NCBI GenBank assembly: GCA_019359035.1
Contig: JAHHIC010000043.1
Location: 145,921-209,920, forward strand
Source: Scytonematopsis contorta HA4267-MV1
GTDB lineage: Bacteria > Cyanobacteriota > Cyanobacteriia > Cyanobacteriales > Nostocaceae
Reading direction: 5' to 3'
Length of the DNA: 64,000 nt
Shown here: positions 19,525 through 28,635 of the stretch, piece by piece
Position numbering within the stretch: position 1 is the stretch's first letter
Layout: each line of letters begins with the position of its first letter
Notes under the pieces: model-generated
What the model saw: the letters and a program-made list of their open reading frames with translations, nothing else
The model's database searches: none
What the model was told of the DNA's origin: nothing
Program-made: the position numbers and the translations under genes

Positions 19525-19564
19525 CCCGTTTGCTTTGGTACTATAGTACCGTTTTCTTTTGGTA
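19525..19564. promoter_or_regulatory. palindrome and direct repeat between divergent genes
   Basis: A perfect 14-bp palindrome GGTACTATAGTACC (19537-19550) is flanked by two direct repeats of about CCGTTTGCTTTGGTA (19526 and 19549, spacing ~23 bp). It lies between the kinase gene and the ABC ATPase and is a good operator candidate for either. No binding protein can be named. Confidence 0.5.
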
Positions 19565-19670
19565 GTAAAGAACCTTGTACAGAAATAATCAGGGTTACTA
19601 TAATTGTAGTATTCAAATTTAATGTACATTTTTGATTCTAAACACATTCTAAATATATTATTTAACTTTT

Positions 19671-20387
19671 ATGGTTAGCTCTAAAATTATTCAACTCGAA
19701 AATATTACTAAACAATATGGTGTTGGTGAGACATCTGTCCACGCGCTTGCTGGTGTTGACCTCACTATTGAACAAGGAGAGTATTGCTCAATTATGGGTG
19801 CTTCTGGTTCTGGTAAATCCACAATGATGAACGTGATTGGATGTTTGGATAAACCAACTTCTGGTAGCTACTATTTAGATAATGAAAATGTTGCTAGTTT
19901 AGATGATGCACAATTAGCTGTTGTTCGTAACAGAAAACTGGGCTTTGTTTTCCAGCAATATCATTTATTACAACAGTTGACAGCTTTAGAAAATGTTATG
20001 TTACCGATGGTATATGCTGGTGTACCGAAAGCTGAACGGAAAGAACGTGCTACGGAAGCTCTTGTTCGGGTGAAAATGGAAAATCGTTTGCATAATAAAC
20101 CCAATCAACTTTCTGGGGGACAACAACAAAGGGTTGCTATCGCTCGCTCTATTGTTAACCGTCCGGTTGTCCTGCTTGCAGATGAACCAACGGGAGCGCT
20201 GGACTCTCGCACTACTGAGGAAATTCTCGATATTTTTGGCGAGTTAAATGCTAGCGGGATGACGGTTGTGATGGTAACTCACGAGTCGGAGGTTGCACGT
20301 CGCACCCGTCGCGTTGTTTGGTTCAAAGATGGACAGGTGCTTCATCCTCACTTGGCTCCGTCCGAGTTGGGACGTGTCGCAGCATAA
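19671..20387 (+). CDS. ABC transporter ATPase, MacB/LolD/DevA type
   Basis: The 238-residue single ATPase domain has Walker [10 protein letters not shown] (residue 43), Q-loop FVFQQYHLL, signature [13 protein letters not shown], Walker [13 protein letters not shown] and switch His in VTHE. The sequence around the D-loop and the spacing place it with the LolD/MacB/DevA ATPases that work with separate FtsX-like permeases and a periplasmic adaptor. No permease or adaptor gene adjoins it, so it must act with partners encoded elsewhere or be an orphan. In heterocystous cyanobacteria DevA exports heterocyst glycolipids, but assignment to that role is not possible here. Confidence 0.88.
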   Translation: MVSSKIIQLENITKQYGVGETSVHALAGVDLTIEQGEYCSIMGASGSGKSTMMNVIGCLDKPTSGSYYLDNENVASLDDAQLAVVRNRKLGFVFQQYHLLQQLTALENVMLPMVYAGVPKAERKERATEALVRVKMENRLHNKPNQLSGGQQQRVAIARSIVNRPVVLLADEPTGALDSRTTEEILDIFGELNASGMTVVMVTHESEVARRTRRVVWFKDGQVLHPHLAPSELGRVAA

Positions 20388-20437
20388 AAGATAAAACCCC
20401 ACCCCTAACGGTGACTCCCCGTATGCGGGGCTATCGC

Positions 20438-20520
20438 GTACACACAAGTCTTAAAATAACCCTAAAGTTCCCTGAAATACCCCCTCACTTTAGTGAAGGG
20501 ATTTATGGACTTGTGTGTAC
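20438..20520. repeat. inverted pair of the ACTTGTGTGTAC motif
   Basis: GTACACACAAGT (20438-20449) and its exact reverse complement ACTTGTGTGTAC (20509-20520) bracket a 59-bp centre containing the hairpin CCCTCACTTTAGTGAAGGG. The downstream G-rich flank resembles that at 4117. The whole may be a small palindromic element between the two ABC genes. Confidence 0.6.
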
Positions 20521-20654
20521 AGGGTAGGCGTGCGGGAGGGGTCTACAATATAGACACTGTATCCTGTGGTTAATTATTACTAACCTCCTTTTATCTGTAA
20601 ATCGAGAAATACATAGTGTAGTGTAATTGTAATCTAGCCTTTCTCTCTAGTTAT

Positions 20655-22262
20655 ATGAATTTAATTTTGTTTCTGTTACGGTCATCATGGGTGACGGTAG
20701 TAGCTGCTGCTTTGTTAGGTGCGATTAGTGGTGCAAGCAGCACTTCTGTAATTGCATTAATTAGCGATAGCATTGGTAAAAATAAGCAACCAGGCTCTTA
20801 TCTAATTTGGCAATTTTTGTTTTTAGTATTTATTGCTTTAACTGCTGGTATTTTTTCGCAAACTGTATTAGTTAAGTTATCAGAATCTGCTATTGCCAAA
20901 TTAAGGATGGAATTAACTGGCAGAATATTAGCATCACCTTTGATTAAACTAGAAACTGTGGGTTCTAGTAGTCTTTTAGCGTCACTTACGGTAGATGTTA
21001 ATTCGATATCTAATGCCATTTTTATTATCCCCTCTTTATGCGTGGATATTACACTATTCTTAGGATGCTTAATTTACTTATCATGGCTGAATTTATCAAT
21101 ATTTTTAGTTACTTTAATATTTTTATTAATCGCAATTCCAACTATTCAAATTTTGTATTTTAAAGGTGAAAGCCTCTATCAAAAATCTCGTCAAGAGAAA
21201 GATAAATTATTTAAAACTTTTGAAGCAGCTACTATTGGAACTAAGGAGCTAAAACTTAACCGTAACCGTCGTCGCGCTTTTTTAAAACAAGAGTTACAAG
21301 CAGCCACAAATAAACTTAAAAGCCTTAACGTTAGGATGATGACAACTTTTGCTTTTACAGATGCGTTGGGGAGGATGTTATTTTTAGTTACTTTGGGTTT
21401 ATTAGTATTTGTTTTGCCGCAATTTATCGAAATCAATATGCAAGTTTTATCTGCATATATATTAACTTTCACTTATCTGATGTCGCCATTTGAAAGAATT
21501 TTACAAATGTTACCAGCGTATAGTCAGTCAAGTGTAGCATTACGAAAAATAGATGAATTGGGTTTGTCTTTGGCGAGTGAATCTGATATTATTGCAGAGA
21601 ATAAAGTTCAATATTTACCATTTGCAAAAAAAATAGAGCTTATTAATGTTAAGCATACTTACCATAATGAATCAGAAGAAAGTCAATTTACTGTTGGAGA
21701 GGTTAATTTAGAATTTTATCCAGGGGAATTAATTTTTATTGTTGGTGGTAATGGTAGCGGTAAATCTACACTAGCAAAAATAATTACAGGTTTATATATA
21801 CCTGATGCTGGTGATATTTATTTAGATGGAAAATTAATTACAGATGGTAATAGAGATGAATATCGTCAGTTATTTTCGGCTATATTCTCTGATTTTTATT
21901 TGTTTGAACGCCTTTTAGGTCTTGAAGATAAGGATATTGATTATCTAGCTAAAGATTATTTAAAACTACTACAGCTAGATAAAAAATTGCAAATTAACGA
22001 TGGTGTTTTTTCAACTATTGAACTTTCTCAAGGACAACGCAAGCGGTTAGCTTTGTTAACAGCATATCTTGAAGATAGAGCAATTTACTTATTTGATGAG
22101 TGGGCTTCTGACCAAGACCCACATTTTCGAGAAATATTCTACAAGCAATTGCTTTTGGAATTAAAACAACGTGGGAAAACAGTATTAGCTATTAGTCATG
22201 ATGACCGCTATTTTAATCTTGCGGATAGGATAATTAAGTTAGAGTATGGCAAATTGATATAG
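20655..22262 (+). CDS. cyclic-peptide export ABC transporter (SyrD/PvdE type)
   Basis: The 535-residue fusion has a six-helix membrane domain (residues 1 to about 300) and a C-terminal ATPase domain with Walker A GGNGSGKST near 367, signature ELSQGQRKRLAL, Walker B IYLFDEWASDQD and switch ISHDDRYF. The N-terminal sequence (FLLRSSWVTVVAAALLGAIS) and the unusual signature and D-loop match the cyclic-peptide/siderophore exporter family to which SyrD and PvdE belong. Its place at the end of the NRPS locus makes it the probable exporter or periplasmic delivery pump for the peptide. It has its own 267-bp upstream region. Confidence 0.9.
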   Translation: MNLILFLLRSSWVTVVAAALLGAISGASSTSVIALISDSIGKNKQPGSYLIWQFLFLVFIALTAGIFSQTVLVKLSESAIAKLRMELTGRILASPLIKLETVGSSSLLASLTVDVNSISNAIFIIPSLCVDITLFLGCLIYLSWLNLSIFLVTLIFLLIAIPTIQILYFKGESLYQKSRQEKDKLFKTFEAATIGTKELKLNRNRRRAFLKQELQAATNKLKSLNVRMMTTFAFTDALGRMLFLVTLGLLVFVLPQFIEINMQVLSAYILTFTYLMSPFERILQMLPAYSQSSVALRKIDELGLSLASESDIIAENKVQYLPFAKKIELINVKHTYHNESEESQFTVGEVNLEFYPGELIFIVGGNGSGKSTLAKIITGLYIPDAGDIYLDGKLITDGNRDEYRQLFSAIFSDFYLFERLLGLEDKDIDYLAKDYLKLLQLDKKLQINDGVFSTIELSQGQRKRLALLTAYLEDRAIYLFDEWASDQDPHFREIFYKQLLLELKQRGKTVLAISHDDRYFNLADRIIKLEYGKLI

Positions 22263-22332
22263 TAGTAAAGGCTGAGAAACTTTTAGGGGAGGCTGATTTG
22301 TAAGCGAAAGTAACACATTTACTACTGCTACT

Positions 22333-22402
22333 CCTTAAAAGAGTAGATTCATCAGTAAAAATAAATTACTTAGCAAACCTAAGTAGTGTCAGATATGAGA
22401 AA
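22333..22402 (+). pseudogene. decayed copy of the LuxR-gene leader
   Basis: This stretch matches 27558-27626, the leader and start codon of the LuxR-family gene, base for base over most of its length, including AAACCTAAGTAG and AGATATGA. After the corresponding ATG (22395) only four sense codons follow before TGA. It is therefore a remnant promoter/leader of a lost paralogue or a duplicated regulatory region. Confidence 0.6.
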
Positions 22403-22433
22403 GTCACTTTGAGAACCCAAGCAATGGCTCAAA

Positions 22434-23213
22434 TCACGCCATCTGAAGCCCAACATCAAAGGTTGCTGCGTAGCCTTGTCCATTCTTGGTGAGCTTGAGC
22501 AACATTTTGTCGCCACCACCTTGAAAAATTCCGTCCTCAGCGTTTTTCAGTGTGCGCTGTCCCTTGCTAGCGTAAGGAGCCTGTGCATACACCTGGTCGC
22601 TAATCGAGTCATCAAAGTATAGCTGCGATGTGAACTCATAACTCTGCCCTGATGTCGCATTTGTACGGACTTTAAAGTGGATATGAACCGTTCTGCCTTG
22701 ATACCAACCAGGATAAATGCTTGAAAATTGGACAGTTCCATTCGCGTCCGTTATTTGATAGCCACGCAAGAACTTTTTCCCAACGGTATTAAAACTCCGG
22801 TCTGTCACGTCCGAATAAACACCCAGCGCGTCACAGTGCCAAATATCTACGATTGCACCTACTAAAGGCGTGCAGGCAGTACCGCTGACCCCAGTAATGC
22901 GAAGCGTCAGTTTCAGTGGCACACCCTCTTTCACAGAACCGTCCGCCGGGTCGGAGCGGATGTCAGAGCGGTTGAGCTTCTCGTCCACGAAATAAGGTCC
23001 TTCGGTCTGCTCCGGACTCACGATACACGCAGGTAAGGCAGCAGTATTGGCGGTCGATGATGCCCGGACATCTATACTCGACTGTACCTGTGTGGAATTG
23101 GACTTTCTAGGTATGCATCCAACCACAAGTATTGCAGTTCCAACAGCCCTGAATAGAGTAAGCGCTTCTCTTCGACTCAAAATCCGACCTAATTTGAGAT
23201 TGTTGTTTTTCAT
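22434..23213 (-). CDS. exported intradiol ring-cleavage dioxygenase
   Basis: The 259-residue protein starts with a Tat-like signal (SRREALTLF, hydrophobic stretch) that ends in a lipobox-like VVGC near residue 33. It is therefore probably exported and perhaps lipid-anchored. The mature part begins the family motif EQTEGPYF and carries the iron ligands expected for protocatechuate 3,4-dioxygenase-like enzymes: Tyr in GVYSDV, Tyr in YPGWYQGR and two His in TVHIHF. Family members insert both O2 atoms into catechols and open the ring between the hydroxyls. Secreted versions with unknown physiological substrates are widespread. No pathway partners adjoin it. Confidence 0.88.
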   Translation of the reverse strand: MKNNNLKLGRILSRREALTLFRAVGTAILVVGCIPRKSNSTQVQSSIDVRASSTANTAALPACIVSPEQTEGPYFVDEKLNRSDIRSDPADGSVKEGVPLKLTLRITGVSGTACTPLVGAIVDIWHCDALGVYSDVTDRSFNTVGKKFLRGYQITDANGTVQFSSIYPGWYQGRTVHIHFKVRTNATSGQSYEFTSQLYFDDSISDQVYAQAPYASKGQRTLKNAEDGIFQGGGDKMLLKLTKNGQGYAATFDVGLQMA

Positions 23214-23434
23214 ACAGCCTATCTTTTAAGTATGGAAACAATTAAACTGTTTACATTTTTGATTAAGCACAATCAAAATGACAGCTTGCCTGCTTTCTAA
23301 ATTACAGTTTTGTAATTTGAGGAAAAACGCCTGTAAAATAGAAGGAGCCGACTCCCTATCTTGAAGCAGGAACTGAACGTTGAATTTACTGAATCTTGAG
23401 AGTAGGTAGGTTTGGGTAAGTTTCAGAGAGCAGA

Positions 23435-24076
23435 TTAATCCACATTAGCTGCATCAAAAACCTGCTGTGCAGTAATGTTAAGTTCAGGAAAGCTTGGGGA
23501 AACTATACGGTCATTGCCTTGAAAACGTTTAACTTGATACTCTTCATCTATTAATTGATAAACTGAGAAAGTGGGTTGTTTTGGATTCCCTGTGAACTTT
23601 TTGGCGCCTAACCCTAGATAGCCAGCAATCCAGTATTCAGGAATTCCCATAGTTTCATATTTTCCCTGCTTCATGTAGCAGTCATCATCCCAGTTTGTTG
23701 ATACCACTTCTACAATCAATGGAATTGATGCTCCATACATTACAGTTGATTTTTTTGCCCACAGCGGTTCATTTACAAGATTTTTTTCGTTTATGACTAC
23801 CATATCTGGCTCATAGCCAGATTCACTTTCAGATGGTTTTACCAGTACTTTTCTAGGAATAAAATATGGGAGGTCTAATTTGTCAAACGCGATTGTCACC
23901 TTGCGGGCTAAAAATCCTGTAACTTTTTCATGTCCCCCTAACGGTTGCGCCATCTCAACAATCACCCCATCGTGTAATTCATAGCGTCCACTTTCTGGAC
24001 GCCAAGCGGCAAATTCTTCAAAGGTTACTTGTTTTGTTTGAGCTTGGGTCATAGGTTTGGCGTTCTCGGTTGCCAC
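23435..24076 (-). CDS. Uma2 family (DUF820) putative endonuclease
   Basis: The 213-residue protein has the Uma2 layout: N-terminal FEEFAAWRPESGRYELHDG, then the PD-(D/E)xK-type core with EPDMVVI (near residue 105) and IPLIVEVVS (near 122), and a C-terminal YWIAGY motif. This family is expanded to dozens of copies in cyanobacteria, often near mobile DNA, and is a predicted nuclease fold with no clear biological role. It is a single gene, 359 nt from the end of the window's dioxygenase gene start, with its own promoter region. Confidence 0.85.
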   Translation of the reverse strand: MATENAKPMTQAQTKQVTFEEFAAWRPESGRYELHDGVIVEMAQPLGGHEKVTGFLARKVTIAFDKLDLPYFIPRKVLVKPSESESGYEPDMVVINEKNLVNEPLWAKKSTVMYGASIPLIVEVVSTNWDDDCYMKQGKYETMGIPEYWIAGYLGLGAKKFTGNPKQPTFSVYQLIDEEYQVKRFQGNDRIVSPSFPELNITAQQVFDAANVD

Positions 24077-24222
24077 TGTAATCTCAAAGAATAATATAAA
24101 TATACCAATATTTATGGTGGAGTTTCAATAGTCGGGAGCAACAAACAGCAAGAAACGGGTGGTTTAAAGCACTTTATATCGCTAAAGTTAGAAGGTGCAT
24201 ACTGAGAAAGACCCCAACCAGC

Positions 24223-25143
24223 ATGAACCTGACCAAAGAAGCAAGTACCTGTGACAGCGAGGATTATGAACGCATCGCTACTGCGATCGCCTTTATGAAA
24301 AAAAATTATTTGAGTCAACCCGACCTGGCTACAATCGCGACTCAAGTACATTTGAGCGAATATCACTTTCAGCGACTGTTCACCAAGTGGGCTGGAATTA
24401 GCCCCAAGCGTTTCTTACAATATTTGACAATTGAGTATGCTAAGTCAAAAATAGCTGAGACCAAAAACCTTTTAAATTTATCTGTGGATGTTGGTCTTTC
24501 GAGTGCGGGACGGTTGCATGATTTATTCGTGAACCTAAAAGCCATATCACCAGGAGAATATAAAAACTCTGGAACTGGTTTACAAATTCGCTACGGTATC
24601 CACGAAACACCTTTTGGTAAATGCCTTATTGCTACAACGTTTCGCGGTATTTGCAACTTACATTTTTTAGATGGGATTCCGCAACAAAACCCAGAGCAAA
24701 ACCCAGAGCAAAACCCAGAAAGAATTCTGCGTTTGGAATGGACGCAAGCCAAAATAGTTCCCGACCAACAAGCGACTCAAGAAATTAGCAAATCAATTTT
24801 TAATCAAAATATACTCAGTAGCGATAAACCGCTAGCTCTCTTAGTTAAAGGTACTAATTTTCAAATACAAGTTTGGCGTGCTTTGTTGCAAGTGCCTTTT
24901 GGCACTATGACAACTTACCAAAATCTTGCCGAATCAATTGGTCGTCCAACATCTGCGAGAGCGGTGGGAAATGCAGTCGGTAAAAATCCTATCGCTTACC
25001 TGATACCATGTCATCGAGTGATTAGGGAATCGGGTGAATTAGGAGGTTACCATTGGGGAATTGAGCGTAAAACAGCTATCCTTGGTTGGGAAGCAAGTCG
25101 CAAAAATTATACAGAGAGGGTGGAATGCGAGTCTCCGATATAG
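24223..25143 (+). CDS. AraC-HTH / methylated-DNA methyltransferase (Ada-like)
   Basis: The 306-residue protein combines an AraC-type HTH (residues about 15-97, HLSEYHFQRLFTKWAGISPKRF) with an O6-alkylguanine-DNA methyltransferase domain (acceptor cysteine near 263 in IPCHRVI, substrate-binding WGIERK after it). It lacks the N-terminal Cys4 phosphotriester domain of E. coli Ada, so it resembles the shortened Ada forms that repair and may regulate. Between the two domains lies an in-frame 12-bp minisatellite giving three NPEQ-like units (residues ~152-162). The stop overlaps the start of the EamA gene by 19 bp, which indicates translational coupling. Confidence 0.92.
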   Translation: MNLTKEASTCDSEDYERIATAIAFMKKNYLSQPDLATIATQVHLSEYHFQRLFTKWAGISPKRFLQYLTIEYAKSKIAETKNLLNLSVDVGLSSAGRLHDLFVNLKAISPGEYKNSGTGLQIRYGIHETPFGKCLIATTFRGICNLHFLDGIPQQNPEQNPEQNPERILRLEWTQAKIVPDQQATQEISKSIFNQNILSSDKPLALLVKGTNFQIQVWRALLQVPFGTMTTYQNLAESIGRPTSARAVGNAVGKNPIAYLIPCHRVIRESGELGGYHWGIERKTAILGWEASRKNYTERVECESPI

Positions 25144-26000
25144 CCGAATTTATACTTCTAGCTGCTCTGTGGGGTGGCTCTTTTTTGTTTATGCGAATTG
25201 CTTCCCCCGTACTTGGTCCAGTCTGGCTTATCGAATTACGGGTATTGTTAGCAGGCTTAGTTTTACTTCCACTTTTGATAAAGATGAATCTCCTGGGAGA
25301 AGTCCGTCGGAAACTATTACCATTATTTGTACTCGGTTGTATTAATTCAGCAATACCATTTTGTTTATTTGCTTTTGCTGCATTGTCTTTACCTGCTGGA
25401 TTCACATCTATTATTAATGCAACAACACCCCTATTTGGTATAATCGTAGCCTCGATTTGGTTAAAAGAGAAACTCACAATCACGCGGAGTATTGGATTTG
25501 CCCTAGGTTTTGCAGGTGTAATAATTTTAATCGGTTGGAAAACTACCGCAATAACACAATCATTTATCATGGCAGTAGTAGCTGCATTATTAGCTCCAAT
25601 ATTGTATTCAATAGCAGCAGCCTACGTGAAGCAAAATTTGGCTGATGTACCTCCTGTAGTTATTACAACAACAACCAGCTTGAGCGCTGCAATATTTCTT
25701 TTGCCGGCAATTCCTTTTACCATACCAAAAACGTCACCAACCGCAATTGTGATTTTAGCAGTAATAGCTTTGGCGATATTTTCTACTGCATTAGCCTATA
25801 TTTTATTTTTTCGGTTAATTAAAAATATTGGTTCCACCAGGTCATTAACAGTAGCATACTTAGTTCCTATTTTTGCAATTTTATGGGGAGCTATTTTCTT
25901 AAAAGAAAGCGTCACAATATCAATGATTGTCGGTTGTATCTTTATTTTTATAGGAACAGCAATCGCCAACAATTTACTAACAAGTTTAGTAAAATCATAA
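25125..26000 (+). CDS. EamA/DMT family transporter
   Basis: The ATG at 25125 is chosen because GAGAGGG lies 6 bp upstream; an upstream TTG in frame has no support. The 291 residues form ten hydrophobic helices in two EamA halves (ALWGGSFLFMRIA at the start of the first, LAPILYSIAAAYVK at the start of the second). Drug/metabolite transporters of this family export amino acids, metabolites or drugs. The gene overlaps the end of the HTH-methyltransferase gene and must be co-transcribed with it, suggesting export of an alkylating or toxic compound, but this is only contextual. A TTGTTTTGTA tandem follows the stop (26010-26041). Confidence 0.88.
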   Translation: MRVSDIAEFILLAALWGGSFLFMRIASPVLGPVWLIELRVLLAGLVLLPLLIKMNLLGEVRRKLLPLFVLGCINSAIPFCLFAFAALSLPAGFTSIINATTPLFGIIVASIWLKEKLTITRSIGFALGFAGVIILIGWKTTAITQSFIMAVVAALLAPILYSIAAAYVKQNLADVPPVVITTTTSLSAAIFLLPAIPFTIPKTSPTAIVILAVIALAIFSTALAYILFFRLIKNIGSTRSLTVAYLVPIFAILWGAIFLKESVTISMIVGCIFIFIGTAIANNLLTSLVKS

Positions 26001-26098
26001 AAACTTTATTGTTTTGTGATTGTTTTGTATTGTTTTGTATTGTGGGGTGGGCATCCCGAACCGCCCAAATATATTTAATGCTCAAAAGTTTAGAACCT

Positions 26099-26932
26099 TT
26101 ATACCTCAATCATCGAATTAGGCAAACGACTCCATTCATTCCAAGAGCCATCATAATTCCGCACCTTCGGATAACCCAGTAAATATTTCAAGACAAACCA
26201 GACATAAGCCGAACGTCCACCAATAGCGCAATAGGGAAAAACTTCCTTATCATGTGTAACACCCTTGCTATGATAAAGAGCCTGCAACTCCTCAAATGAC
26301 TTAAAAGTCCCATCCTCATTCAGAGTCTGGATATGTTCAATATGCACAGCACCAGGAATATGTCCCCCACGTTCTTTCCCGGACGGAGGTTCCATCATAA
26401 ATACCTCGCCATTATATTCTTGAACTGTGCGGACATCTAATAATACGCAATCGTTTCGACCCAAGGATGCTTGAACTTCCTCATGGAAAACTCGCAGACT
26501 AGTATCAACATCTTTTGCATGATATGGAACTGAATCAAAGCTTGATAATTCCGATGTAAGAGGACGACCTTCCGCTACCCATTTCTGGTGTCCACCATTA
26601 AGAACATGCACATTGTCATGTCCAAAAACTTTCAAAAACCAAAATACCAAAGCACCAGTTCCAGGATAACTACCATAAGCTACAACAGTCGTATCATTCG
26701 ATATACCTGAACGCGAAAGTAATTTTTCTATAGCAATTGAATCTAAATTCATGCTGAGGTCTGGTTTAAGTAGGTCAGTAAGTATATTCCAGAAGACAGC
26801 ACCAGGAATGTGAGCATCTTTGTAGAGGTCTGGACTCATATCTAACTCAATAACGCGAACATTGCTATCAGCGAGATGTTCCATCAGCCATTGCGTATCA
26901 ACAAGGACTTCAGGATGAGCATACTGGAACAT
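26099..26932 (-). CDS. sulfurtransferase with two rhodanese domains
   Basis: The 277-residue protein has two tandem rhodanese domains: an inactive first one (residues 8-125, LVDTQWLMEHL, DAHIPGAVFWN) and a catalytic second one (150-270) with the cysteine in PYCAIGGRS near residue 236. This is the layout of thiosulfate and 3-mercaptopyruvate sulfurtransferases, which move a sulfane sulfur to thiols or cyanide. The six-residue loop CAIGGRS is closer to the thiosulfate type. It is cytosolic with no signal peptide. It is followed on the same strand by nothing related; the membrane protein at 27043 lies upstream and might be co-transcribed. Confidence 0.9.
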   Translation of the reverse strand: MFQYAHPEVLVDTQWLMEHLADSNVRVIELDMSPDLYKDAHIPGAVFWNILTDLLKPDLSMNLDSIAIEKLLSRSGISNDTTVVAYGSYPGTGALVFWFLKVFGHDNVHVLNGGHQKWVAEGRPLTSELSSFDSVPYHAKDVDTSLRVFHEEVQASLGRNDCVLLDVRTVQEYNGEVFMMEPPSGKERGGHIPGAVHIEHIQTLNEDGTFKSFEELQALYHSKGVTHDKEVFPYCAIGGRSAYVWFVLKYLLGYPKVRNYDGSWNEWSRLPNSMIEV

Positions 26933-27042
26933 AATTTTTCTCCTGTTATTTTTACTAGAGCTAAAATTTTGCGTAGATGATTTTTAGCGTTAAATTAATG
27001 AAATGTTGAACTTTTAGTGTTGGATTTGGGTTAAATCAAAAA

Positions 27043-27474
27043 TCAAATTTCCTCATTATCGGCATTTGGCTTAGGGTACACTAATTGCCACGTCCGATGA
27101 ACGAGGGTTGCGGAAGTATTAAACAAAGTAAATCCGATGAGTGGATGCAGCACTCCCAAAGGTAAAGGAGACTTTAAGTGAATCGTCAGAAATTGCAGCC
27201 CAAGAAATATCGGCATACTGACTGTGAGACTCCGTACTCTCCGGGGAAAAGAACTGAAGAATACTAACACCAAAAGTATTAGTGACAACCCACCATAGCC
27301 ACGTACTAGCCAAACATGGATTTTCCACCAATCGGGGTTGTAAAAATACGCGAGTCCAACAGTTAATACCTGGATAACCAAACAGAGATTAAAAAGCACA
27401 GCGATTGTAAGGAAAGCAATTTGAACCCAGTGAGTAGGTTGTCGCACGTTATCAAGGCTAAAACTGATGCTCAT
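27043..27474 (-). CDS. small four-helix membrane protein, unknown
   Basis: A hydrophobic protein with four predicted helices (AFLTIAVLFNLCLVIQVLTVG, GLSLILLVLVFF, MPIFLGLQFLT, and VLHPLIGFTLF) and a short polar C-terminus. I place the start at 27474 (MSISFSLDN), 143 residues; an in-frame ATG at 27543 would add 23 residues with no better ribosome-binding site. The conserved-looking HVWLVRGYGG and HPLIGFTLF match small cyanobacterial membrane proteins of unknown function. It is oriented away from the LuxR-type gene. Confidence 0.6.
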   Translation of the reverse strand: MSISFSLDNVRQPTHWVQIAFLTIAVLFNLCLVIQVLTVGLAYFYNPDWWKIHVWLVRGYGGLSLILLVLVFFSSFPRRVRSLTVSMPIFLGLQFLTIHLKSPLPLGVLHPLIGFTLFNTSATLVHRTWQLVYPKPNADNEEI

Positions 27475-27618
27475 GATTTGGATGATTTTTTCAGAATAAA
27501 TTCTTTGGTCTTTTGCAATGAAATCTATACTAGAGAAATTCACCCACTATCACTAGTCCTCAAAAGAGTACATTTATTAGTTATATAAATCACCTTTTAA
27601 ACCTAAGTAGCGTTAGAT

Positions 27619-28317
27619 ATGAAAACGACAAACAACTTGCAGTGCTTATTTCAGGAAATCGCCCATGCTCGTGATGAGCAAGAAATACGACAGCACGTAA
27701 TGGTTAAAGTAGGTGAGTATTTTGCAGCGAAGCGTTGGGGGCTTTTTTTTATGGAAGAACTCCCCCCGGCTAACAGACTTCGGGGTTTAGCAAAGTTGGC
27801 TGTATCAATAGACTACAATCCCGTTTTGCGTTATATAGTAGAAAACCACGCTCCAGTTCACGAAGAAATATTGTTACCTCCTGGGATGTGGAAAACTATA
27901 TGTCCCCGCTCCGATCACGGACATGTAATGGCTGGGCCAATTGTCAGCAACGGTCTGCTTGTTGGGGGAGTTGCCTTGACCCGGTTTAGTGGTGACCCAG
28001 CTTTTGATGCTCGCAATCTCACTGATTTAAGTGCCCTTTCTCTGCATATTTCAACTTGGTTAACGAAAATGCGTTCCCCTAATTTATTTTTTGGGGAATG
28101 GCAACCAGCGCAATTTAATTCTTTAAATATTAATCGCTTAACACCACGAGAAATGGAAATAGCTAATTTAGTTGCACAAGGATTAACAAATGCAGAAATT
28201 GGTGTCAAGCTTTGGATTACTGAAAATTCTGTAAAACAAGCTTTAAAAAGAATGTTTCGTAAGCTGGAAGTTTCATCTCGCGCTGAGTTGGTCGGAAAGC
28301 TTTTTTCACATAATTGA
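27619..28317 (+). CDS. LuxR-family regulator with GAF-like sensor domain
   Basis: The 232-residue protein has an N-terminal GAF-like fold (residues 5-150, no receiver-domain aspartates) and a C-terminal LuxR HTH (RLTPREMEIANLVAQGLTN from about 172, recognition helix with ENSVKQALKRMFRKL). It is thus a one-component regulator rather than a phospho-receiver. The sequence before the gene, 27558-27618, recurs in decayed form at 22333. The signal and targets are unknown; the divergent membrane protein at 27043 is a possible target. Confidence 0.88.
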   Translation: MKTTNNLQCLFQEIAHARDEQEIRQHVMVKVGEYFAAKRWGLFFMEELPPANRLRGLAKLAVSIDYNPVLRYIVENHAPVHEEILLPPGMWKTICPRSDHGHVMAGPIVSNGLLVGGVALTRFSGDPAFDARNLTDLSALSLHISTWLTKMRSPNLFFGEWQPAQFNSLNINRLTPREMEIANLVAQGLTNAEIGVKLWITENSVKQALKRMFRKLEVSSRAELVGKLFSHN

Positions 28318-28380
28318 TTGTTAAAGGTCAATTTGTCCTTTTCATAATAATAGTCGAATAAACTAGCACTTTATTAATAT

Positions 28381-28473
28381 AGGACTTACGCAAACTCTAC
28401 GAAATCTTGGCGTTCTTGGCATCTTGTTGCTTATCGATAAATCAAGCCTTTTGGCAATTTTTGCGTAAGTCCT
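28381..28473. mobile_element. MITE-like element, 14-bp inverted ends
   Basis: The ends are AGGACTTACGCAAA and its exact complement TTTGCGTAAGTCCT, 93 bp apart, with no coding capacity. I cannot define a clear target duplication. The end sequence is one I associate with non-autonomous cyanobacterial elements mobilised by IS transposases; which family is uncertain. Confidence 0.7.
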
Positions 28474-28536
28474 GTAATAAATCAGTATCAGAGCACAAAA
28501 TAATTTAATAATTATTAGACATCTCCGAAAAAGAAT

Positions 28537-28564
28537 GTAGAGACGTTACATGTAACGTCTCTAC
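28537..28564. repeat. GTAGAGACG palindrome, copy 3
   Basis: Identical in all 28 bases to the copies at 17258 and 31026. Confidence 0.88.
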
Positions 28565-28635
28565 ATGGGTTTCACGCGACGCATAATTAATTTCCGGGGA
28601 TGTCTATTGTATATGAGATTTACCAAATCAATCTC

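Larger units (their letters stand above)
28318..28635. other. gap with a MITE and a palindrome
   Basis: No gene is visible. The gap holds a 93-bp element with perfect terminal inverted repeats (28381-28473) and a 28-bp palindrome (28537-28564). The remainder is AT-rich. Confidence 0.6.

Noticed and set aside
20318..20527. Plus-strand 69-codon frame after the ABC ATPase
   Set aside because: It overlaps the ABC gene's end in another frame and the inverted repeat; no ribosome-binding site.
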